The position numbers and the translations under genes are program-made. Below the pieces are notes generated by a model that had not been told where the DNA came from, ran no database searches, and saw only the letters and a program-made list of their open reading frames with translations. This document shows, one piece after another, positions 21,382-26,871 of a stretch of 26,871 nt of DNA. The DNA comes from JBBDXI01 sp040902425 (GTDB taxonomy: Bacteria > Planctomycetota > Phycisphaerae > Phycisphaerales > UBA1924). The stretch spans positions 1 through 26,871 of the forward strand of contig JBBDXI010000054.1 of assembly GCA_040902425.1 (NCBI GenBank). Direction: 5' to 3'. Within the stretch, counting starts at the first letter, position 1; each line of letters begins with the position of its first letter.

Positions 21382-21641
21382 CGGCGGTCGCTCTCGCCCC
21401 GCCCCCGGATGATGAGAGCCCCGCCCTCACGGTCAAGGTCATCGGCACCGTCCCCGGCGCGGCCGCGCCCGGCGCCAGGGACCCGCGCGACCACCCCCTC
21501 GTGAAGCGCGCCGCCGAGCTCTTCGGGCGGCCCGTGGGGTCCCCGGCCCCGCCCGCGCCGGACGCCGCGGCCCGTGACGGCGGCGGCCCACCCCCCACAG
21601 ACCCCGCCGATGCCGAGGGGACCGACGATGCCCCGGAGTAG
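21375..21641 (+). CDS. dnaX: Tau-specific C-terminal extension of DnaX in the -1 frame
   Basis: After slippage at A7 the reading continues TLTAVALAPPPDDESPALTVKVIGTVPG... for 88 residues to TAG 21639-21641. The part HPLVKRAAELFGRPV matches the HPLV-type end of gamma/tau subunits, so this frame is genuine coding sequence. The full tau form would have 491 residues (403 plus 88). Tau normally contacts the polymerase alpha subunit and DnaB. If the A run were really A8, the whole would be one continuous frame; this cannot be excluded without reads. The downstream membrane gene starts at 21628 inside this extension. Confidence 0.72.
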   Translation, partial: TLTAVALAPPPDDESPALTVKVIGTVPGAAAPGARDPRDHPLVKRAAELFGRPVGSPAPPAPDAAARDGGGPPPTDPADAEGTDDAPE

Positions 21642-21954
21642 GCTCCTCGCCCGCCTCCTGGCGATCGTCCTCCTCGGCCTGCTGGCCGCGGGCATCCTCT
21701 ACTCGCTCCGCTCCCCCTTCGACATCACCGAGACGCAGGTCCGCCGCATGGTCTCTTCCGGCGAACTCATCGGCCTTCCCCTCGCGGAGGCGGGGGAGCG
21801 CCTCCAGCACCGCGTCCCCGGCACCGCCGACGGCACCGTGGTCCTCGATTTCCGCAACGTCAAGGGCTGGAAGGCCGGCCCGCTGACGCTCGATGTCCGC
21901 GAGGGCCGCGTCATCAGCGCCACCTGGGGCGAGCCCCGGGACGACGAAGAGTGA
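21628..21954 (+). CDS. Membrane-anchored small protein downstream of dnaX
   Basis: This is a 108-residue protein. ATG 21628 overlaps the end of the tau frame by 14 bases and has GAGGGG about 8 bases before it; a start at 21610 would add MPRGPT only. A hydrophobic segment at about 8-24 (LARLLAIVLLGLLAAGILYSL) is followed by an extracytoplasmic part with TETQVRRMVSSGELIGLPLAEAGERLQH, a beta-rich TVVLDFRNVKG and RVISATWGEP. The layout is a signal anchor with a small globular domain. I do not recognise a family. Its translation probably depends on the tau frame upstream, so it may be co-regulated with the long DnaX form. Confidence 0.72.
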   Translation: MPRSRLLARLLAIVLLGLLAAGILYSLRSPFDITETQVRRMVSSGELIGLPLAEAGERLQHRVPGTADGTVVLDFRNVKGWKAGPLTLDVREGRVISATWGEPRDDEE

Positions 21955-21976
21955 CCCGGGCGCATGCGATCGGCGC

Positions 21977-23455
21977 CTACGGGCAGCCGGCCGCGTACTT
22001 CGTCAGGAAGCAGCCGAAATCCTGCACGTTCAGCACCGGCGGCACGGTGCTCTCGTCGCAGTTCGCCCACGCTTCGCCGGCGGCGTAGCGGGTGAGGAAG
22101 CACCCGAAGTCCTGCACGTTCAGGACCGGCGCCGCCGTGCTGCCGTCGCAGTTGGGGTAGCACGCCGGCGGCGGCGGCACGATGTAGTGCTCCGCCAGCG
22201 GCATCAGCCCCGCCAGGCACTCCTGCGCGATCGGCAGGATCTGGCTCACGTTGGGCTGGAAGCTGCTCCCGGTCATCTCGATGGTCCAGGCCATCGCCCC
22301 GTGGACGCCGTAGCTGTAGTCCCGCGTGTTGCCGTTGTTGAGGTACAGGATCACGGAGCCCTGGCCGTACTCGTACTGCGTGTTGCGGATGCTCTCCATA
22401 CCCTCGTGGATCAGCAGCCCGAGCTGGTCCATGAGGGGCAGGTGCGGCGGCGGGTTGGTGGTGTAGCCCCAGGGGGAGAGGATCTGCTGGGCGTTGGCGT
22501 GGATGTCCCAGTGGACCTTCAGCCGCCCCTGGGCGCCGAGCATGTCCGCGACGCCCCGCAGCGCCGTCAACTCCGGCTCGGAGAAGCCCGCGGACCCGCG
22601 GAACGTCTCCGAGCACGGGTTCCCACTCGACCCGGTGTTGTCGTACCCCCACTGGAAGCCCCAGTTGCGGTTGAGGTCCACGCCGTCGCAGCTCGTGCCG
22701 GGGTTGTCGCGCCGGTTCTTGCGCCACTGCGAGTTGGTGGTCCGCGAGTACTGGTAGCCGTCGGGGTTGGCGCAGGGCACGATGTAGAAATCGACGTTGT
22801 TGACGATGTTCGTGACCCGCGGGTCCGTGCCGTACGTCTCCAGGAAACGGTCCACGATGTACATCGCGCTCATGGGGGTGACCCACTCGCGGGCGTGCTG
22901 GTTGGCCTGGATGAAGAACGCCGGGCGGTTCGCCGTGCTCCCCGGGCCGGTGATGCGGATCATCTTGATCTGGCGGTTCTGGATGGAGGTCCCGATGTCC
23001 GAGAGCGTCGCCAGCGTGTTGTAGTCCCCCGCCAGCGTCGCCAGGCGGGCCTCGATCTCCGCCAGGCTCCGGTAGGTCGAGAACCATGTCAGATCGTCGG
23101 CCGCCCCGCCGCCGGCGCCGGCCCGGATGGCCGCGTCGTCGGCCCAGATCTGGTCGACGTGCCGCTGGATGTCCGGGATGAGCACCTCGTGCCGGACGCC
23201 GGCGGCCGCCAGCTGGGGGTACTTCTCGGGCGAGACGCGGACGTCGAAGGTGCCGATCCCCGAGCCCTCGCAGGTGAGGATGTCGTCGGAGAGGGCCAGG
23301 ACGGTGCGGTACTCGCGCAGGGTCTGGACGGTGACCCGCACGGCCCGGTGGCCGTCGTAGCGGACGGGGCGTGCCGCCTCCTGCGCGTTCGACGGCGCGC
23401 CCGCGGCCAGCACCACACCCAGCACGGCCCCTCTCATCCACACACTGAGGATCAT
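21977..23455 (-). CDS. Secreted M14 zinc carboxypeptidase with GC-type dockerin-like tail
   Basis: This is a 492-residue secreted metallocarboxypeptidase. The signal peptide is about 1-24 (VLGVVLAAGAPSNAQ). The propeptide-like part is followed by the M14 catalytic domain (about 130-420). Zinc ligands are His187 and Glu190 (NQHAREWVTP) and His319 (DIHANAQ); the substrate binders are in GVDLNRNWG (258-266), and the catalytic Glu is E393 in TIEMTG. All are present, so it should be active in removing C-terminal residues. The last 61 residues (432-492) are two dockerin-like repeats with VQDFGCF, a variant of VADFGCF seen elsewhere. ATG 23453-23455 was chosen for the signal peptide and AAGGAGA. The next gene is a paralogue; the gap between them is only 38 bases. 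Confidence 0.88.
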   Translation of the reverse strand: MILSVWMRGAVLGVVLAAGAPSNAQEAARPVRYDGHRAVRVTVQTLREYRTVLALSDDILTCEGSGIGTFDVRVSPEKYPQLAAAGVRHEVLIPDIQRHVDQIWADDAAIRAGAGGGAADDLTWFSTYRSLAEIEARLATLAGDYNTLATLSDIGTSIQNRQIKMIRITGPGSTANRPAFFIQANQHAREWVTPMSAMYIVDRFLETYGTDPRVTNIVNNVDFYIVPCANPDGYQYSRTTNSQWRKNRRDNPGTSCDGVDLNRNWGFQWGYDNTGSSGNPCSETFRGSAGFSEPELTALRGVADMLGAQGRLKVHWDIHANAQQILSPWGYTTNPPPHLPLMDQLGLLIHEGMESIRNTQYEYGQGSVILYLNNGNTRDYSYGVHGAMAWTIEMTGSSFQPNVSQILPIAQECLAGLMPLAEHYIVPPPPACYPNCDGSTAAPVLNVQDFGCFLTRYAAGEAWANCDESTVPPVLNVQDFGCFLTKYAAGCP

Positions 23456-23493
23456 CGCTGTCTCCTTCGTCGCGAGCGGCCTCGCGCCCGATC

Positions 23494-25037
23494 CTACGGG
23501 CACCCGGCCGCATACCTCGTCAGGAAGCACGAGAAATCCGCCACGTTGAGGACCGGGGGGACGGTGCTGCTGTCACAGTTGGCCCACGCCTCCCCCGCGG
23601 CGTACCGGCCCAGGAAGCACGAGAAATCCGCCACGTTCAGCGCCGGCGCCGTCGTGCTCCCGTCGCAGTTGGGGTAGCACGCCGACGGGAGGAAGTGCTC
23701 CGCCAGGGCCAGCATCCCCGCCAGCGCCTCCCGCGCGTTGGGGAGGATCTCGGTCACCGGCGGCTGGAAGCTGTTCCCGCTCATCTCGATGGTCCACCCC
23801 AGCACCCCGTGCACGCCGTAGCTGTAGTCCGGCGCCACCCCGTTCGAGAGGTACAGGTTCTCCGCCCACTGCCCGTACGGGTACGGCTGCCCCCGCACCC
23901 CCTGCATCCCCGCCTGGATTTTCTGGGCAATCGTGTTCATCAGCGGCATCGCCGGCGGGTCCACGGGCGTGTGGGCCCACGGCGAGAGAATCTTGCGCGC
24001 GTTGGAGTGGATGTCGATGTGCACCCGCAGCCGCCCCTGCCCGCTCAGCGAGTCCGACAGCGCCCGCAGCGGCAGGATCTCGGGCTCCGTGAACGGGCCC
24101 GTCCCCCGGTAGATGTCCGAGCACGTGTTGGGGCTGGACCCCGTGTTGTCGTAGCCCCAGACGTACCCCCAGTTGCGGTTCAGGTCCACGCCATCGCAGG
24201 TCGTCCCGGGGTTGTCGCGCCGGTTCTTGCGCCACTGCGAGTTCACCGTCCGCGAGTACTCGTACCCGTCGGGGTTCACGCACGGCACGATGTGCCACTC
24301 GAAGGCGTCCACCACGGCCCGGATGCGGGGATCGACGGCGTAGGTCTCCAGGAGCCGGTCCACGATGAACATCGCGCACATGGGCGTCACCCACTCGCGC
24401 GCGTGCTGGTTCGCATGGATCAGCAGCGCCGGGCGCCCCGCAGCGCTCCCCGGCCCGGTGATCCGCATCATCTTCAACTGCCGGCCCTGGATCGACGGCC
24501 CGATGTCGCTCAGCGTGGCCAGCTGCGGATAGTCCAGGGCCAGCACCGCCAGCCGGGCCTCGATCTCGGCCAGCGACCGGTAGGTCGCGAACCACGCCTC
24601 GTCATCCGCCGCGCCCCCCACGCCCCCCCCCGCCCGGATCGCCGCGTCGTCCGCCCAGATCTGGTCCACGTGCCGCTGGATGTCGGGGACCAGCACCTCG
24701 TGCCGAACCCCCGCGCCGGCGAGCGCGACCAGCGCGGCCCCGGTCATCCGCACCTCGAACGTACCCACGCCCGAACCGCCGCACGAGGTCACTTCCTCGG
24801 CCAGCGCGACGACGGTCCGATACTCCCGTAGGTCGCGCACCGTCACCCGCACGCCCGCCTGCCCGTCGTAGCGCACCGGCGGCTCCACGCCGCCGCCGGC
24901 GCCCCCCCCCCCCCCACCCCCCCCCCCCCCCCGGCGCCCCCGGCCCCCAGACCCCCCACCGCCACGGGCTGCGCACCGGCCGCGCTCCCCGCCAGCAGCA
25001 CGAGCGCCCAGCCGACACCGATACCGTGACCACCCAT
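23494..25037 (-). CDS. Second M14 zinc carboxypeptidase with dockerin-like tail, frame broken by C runs
   Basis: The mature part (VEPPVRYDGQAGVRVTVRDLREYRTV... to RYAAGCP, stop 23494-23496) is a full paralogue of the 21977 gene. NQHAREWVTP, GVDLNRNWG, DIHSNAR and TIEMSG keep all zinc and catalytic residues, and the two dockerin-like repeats carry VADFSCF. The signal peptide (from MGGHGIGVGWALVLLAGSAAGAQ) starts at 25035-25037 with GGAGG about 8 bases upstream, but in a different frame. The shift occurs in C14-A-C16 (24902-24932), read on the minus strand as G runs. An artefactual homopolymer length is the likely cause, so the true gene is probably intact at about 510 residues with a Gly-rich linker after the signal peptide. 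Confidence 0.8.
24902..24932. other. C14-A-C16 run (probable assembly artefact)
   Basis: Two long C runs within the carboxypeptidase gene break the frame between signal peptide and mature protein. The context resembles the C18 run at the other gap. Confidence 0.7.
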
Positions 25038-25068
25038 ACAGAGGCCTCCGCCGCCGATGCGATGTCCT

Positions 25069-25096
25069 ATTAGACCCACTTCCGCGTAGAGTGCAA
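25069..25096 (-). promoter_or_regulatory. Possible promoter for the second M14 gene
   Basis: On the minus strand TTGCAC (plus 25091-25096), a 16-base spacer and TCTAAT (plus 25069-25074, 5 of 6 to consensus) lie 31 bases before the signal-peptide start at 25037. This is the divergent gap with the plus-strand 25164 gene. Confidence 0.4.
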
Positions 25097-25163
25097 GCGG
25101 GCAGGCGACTCCATCCGGCCGAAGGCCCACCCGACCCCCGAACGCGGCGGTACGCTTGAGCCC

Positions 25164-25697
25164 ATGAGCCCCCAGGCTCCCCCGATCGACCCGTCGGCCC
25201 CACGGGGTCCGCACGCCGTTCCCGCCACCCCGGCCCACGGCGGGCAGCCAGCCCCCGACCTGCTCATCCCGTTCCTCGCCCTGCGCGACACGCCCTGCCC
25301 GGCGTGCACCTACAACCTGCGCGGGCTCACCGGCGCGGCGTGCCCGGAATGCGGGGCCCCGCTGGAGCTGCGGGTCGGCCTGACGGAGCCGCGGATGGCG
25401 CTGTGGATCGCGGGGCTTGTCGGCCTGGCCGCGGGCGCCGGCTTCAATACCCTGCTGCTCGTGTACGTCGCGATCCGGATCGTCAGCGGCGACCGCCCGG
25501 GTGGGCGCGTGTGGATGAACGAGTTCGTCCTCCACAACCTCATCGCGGGGGTGCTGGAGGGGGCGATGCTCGGCGCGTGGCTGCTCCTGAGGCGACCGAT
25601 CCGCCGGCTGCCGATGGGGGCACGCGGCGCGCTGGTCGCCCTCGCGTGGGCGTGCGCGGCGGTCAACGTCCTGGTGTTCTCGGCGCTGATCCGCTGA
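25164..25697 (+). CDS. Zinc-ribbon membrane protein
   Basis: This is a 177-residue protein. A disordered Pro/Ala head (1-40) is followed by a Cys4 ribbon at about 45-64, reading CPACTYNLRGLTGAACPECG, which should bind one zinc ion. Three hydrophobic helices follow: MALWIAGLVGLAAGAGFNTLLLVYVAIRIV, LHNLIAGVLEGAMLGAWLLLRR and LVALAWACAAVNVLVFSALI. The CPxC-YNLRGL-CPECG ribbon with a membrane end is frequent in planctomycetes, function unknown. TACGCT stands 7 bases before ATG 25164 and there is no ribosome site, so a leaderless transcript is possible. It is divergent from the carboxypeptidase. Confidence 0.75.
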   Translation: MSPQAPPIDPSAPRGPHAVPATPAHGGQPAPDLLIPFLALRDTPCPACTYNLRGLTGAACPECGAPLELRVGLTEPRMALWIAGLVGLAAGAGFNTLLLVYVAIRIVSGDRPGGRVWMNEFVLHNLIAGVLEGAMLGAWLLLRRPIRRLPMGARGALVALAWACAAVNVLVFSALIR

Positions 25698-25746
25698 AGC
25701 GTGGGCGCGGCGGCCCACCGGCGCGCCGCGGCACACCATGTTCAGT

Positions 25747-26625
25747 TCACCGGCACCCGGCCGCGTACCGCGTCAGGAAGCACCCGAAGTCGGCCACGTT
25801 GAGCACCGGGGCCTGGGTGCTGCCGTCGCAGTTGGCGTACGGCTCCCCCGCGGCGTAGCGGGTGAGGAAGCACCCGAAGTCGGCCACGTTCAGCACCGGC
25901 GCCTGGGTGCTACCGTCGCAGTTGGGGTAGCAGCCGTTGCCGCCCACGCCCATCACGTTCGCGAACAGCCGCGCGAAGTTCGGGTCGCCGACCTGGTCGG
26001 GCCCGCAAGTGCTGGTGAAGCTGAAGACCACGCCCGAACCCTGGGCCCACCCGGCGAGGGCGACGGCGCCCGGCGAGTTCTGCGTCGTGTAGTAGACGGT
26101 GGCACCGGGCTTGGCCGCCGTGTGGAGCTCGGTCCCGGTGTAGCTGGTGAGCGTGACGCTGAAGGTGACGGGAACTCCGGCCGTAACCTGCGGGTCCGGC
26201 GTGACCTGGTCGAAGGCCGTCGACAGGAAGCTCCCGTAGGTGAACGTCTGGACGATCGGCATGACGGCGCCGAGCGTGGAGAAGTTGGAAGCCGAGTAGT
26301 ACCCGGCCCACTCGCTCGTGACGAGGCGCCCGCCGTTCTGGACAAAGTCCACGATCTGCGCCTGGCCGGAGGGGGACATGGGGCCGCCCGTCCAGTTGAA
26401 GTTGGCCTGCAGATAGACGGTGTCGAACCCCGCGAGGCTGACGGTGCCGTCGAAGAGTGTGTACGGGACGCCGACGGTGACGCTGTGGCCCAGGGCGGTG
26501 AGGGCGCTGGCGGCCGCGGCGTCGGTCGGGCCGTCGGTGCTGGAGAGCATGTAGATGTTGGCGGCGTGGGCCGCCTGGGGGAGCGCGGCGGCGAGCCCGG
26601 CGACAACGGTCAGCGGCAACCTCAT
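25747..26625 (-). CDS. Secreted glutamine-amidotransferase-like (ThuA-type) fold protein with dockerin-like tail
   Basis: This is a 292-residue secreted protein. The signal peptide is 1-21 (VVAGLAAALPQAAHA-AN). The main domain (about 22-230) has a repeating strand-helix pattern: ANIYMLSSTDGPTDAAAASALTALGHSVTV, then FDTVYLQANFNWTGGPMSPSGQAQIVDFVQNGGRLVTSEWAGYYSA, and a late GAVALAGWAQGSGVVFSFTSTCGPDQV. This resembles the class I glutamine-amidotransferase-like/ThuA fold, but no catalytic Cys is evident, so the call is structural only. The final 61 residues are two dockerin-like repeats (NCDGSTQAPVLNVADFGCF), nearly identical in DNA as well. ATG 26623-26625 has a strong AAGGAGGA site. Confidence 0.75.
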   Translation of the reverse strand: MRLPLTVVAGLAAALPQAAHAANIYMLSSTDGPTDAAAASALTALGHSVTVGVPYTLFDGTVSLAGFDTVYLQANFNWTGGPMSPSGQAQIVDFVQNGGRLVTSEWAGYYSASNFSTLGAVMPIVQTFTYGSFLSTAFDQVTPDPQVTAGVPVTFSVTLTSYTGTELHTAAKPGATVYYTTQNSPGAVALAGWAQGSGVVFSFTSTCGPDQVGDPNFARLFANVMGVGGNGCYPNCDGSTQAPVLNVADFGCFLTRYAAGEPYANCDGSTQAPVLNVADFGCFLTRYAAGCR

Positions 26626-26803
26626 GGCGATCCTCCTTCAGTGGCGCGGCGAACGCGGCGCGCCGGCGCGATGTGGACCCCGCTCTCCCGTCGCGGCGAA
26701 TCCACCCGCGAGCGGGCCGCCGGCCAGCCTACCGCCGGCCCGACGTTTCCGAACCCATCCGAAACCCGCCGCGATGAAGGCCGGCTCACCCGGCGAGCCT
26801 CCC

Positions 26804-26871
26804 TCAGCGGCAGCCGGCGGCGTACTTCGTCAGGAAGCAGCCGAAGTCGGCCACGTTCAGCACCGGCGCCT
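26804..26871 (-). CDS. 3' end of another dockerin-tailed protein (partial)
   Basis: The minus strand reads APVLNVADFGCFLTKYAAGCR and then TGA at 26804-26806, the last part of the second dockerin-like repeat. The rest of the gene lies beyond the window. It is the fifth tailed gene seen here and the third in this block on the minus strand counted with the two carboxypeptidases excluded as a pair. Confidence 0.8.
   Translation of the reverse strand, partial: APVLNVADFGCFLTKYAAGCR

Noticed and set aside
21893..23677. Long plus-strand frame opposite the first carboxypeptidase
   Set aside because: The opposite strand has a complete M14 domain with signal peptide and tail; this frame is a shadow.
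18758..26871. Cellulosome cluster
   Set aside because: The tails are dockerin-like, but there is no cohesin, scaffoldin or glycoside hydrolase here, so only a docking role is inferred.

Overview
The window is very GC-rich and looks like a draft or metagenome-assembled contig from a planctomycete of the Phycisphaerae/Phycisphaerales type. The best taxonomic signal is a set of secreted proteins ending in a two-repeat, dockerin-like tail (repeat core NCDGST-x2-PVLNVADFGCFL, then a YAAG box). Small Cys-ribbon membrane proteins and a highly acidic small protein fit the same group. Two 10-N gaps (9309-9318, 16094-16103) and long C runs mark assembly joins or weak spots, and three genes are broken or split at such places.

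Layout. 1-2949: a SAM methyltransferase, a two-gene unit of small proteins (one extremely acidic) and a translationally coupled pair of membrane proteins. 3081-7532 (minus): a signalling unit made of a MerR-type-HTH/receiver protein, an HDOD-GAF-histidine kinase and a pseudo-receiver/GAF protein. 7676-13236 (minus): a compact phage-like virion module (portal, probable scaffold, SU10/DUF5309-like major capsid protein, a probable head-tail connector and two probable tail-side proteins), with no terminase, tape measure, integrase or lysis gene in view. 13672-15997 (plus): an NfeD-like protein and a flotillin. 16142-16682: an IS200/IS605-like Y1 transposase gene between GC hairpins. 16811-18628 (minus): DUF456-like, hypothetical membrane and small proteins. 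18758-19654: a DNRLRE-type secreted protein with the dockerin-like tail. 19783-21954 (plus): a small protein, dnaX and a membrane-anchored small protein. 21977-26871: two tandem M14 zinc carboxypeptidases with the tail, a zinc-ribbon membrane protein, a third tailed secreted protein, and the end of a fourth tailed gene running off the edge. Including the DNRLRE protein, five tailed genes are visible.

The strongest observations are as follows. (1) dnaX carries an in-frame A AAA AAA slippery site with a Shine-Dalgarno-like GGAGGG just upstream and a stop codon just downstream, and an 88-residue tau-like extension lies in the -1 frame, so gamma and tau are probably made by frameshifting or slippage. 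(2) This DnaX lacks the four cysteines of the usual zinc module. (3) Six loci have short-period (7-9 nt) repeats just after stop codons. Their unit sequences differ between loci, and four of them fold into long imperfect hairpins. (4) A GC palindrome family lies inside the dnaX and portal coding sequences as in-frame linkers. (5) The phage-like module stands without packaging genes. All functional names come from sequence recognition by eye; no database search was run.
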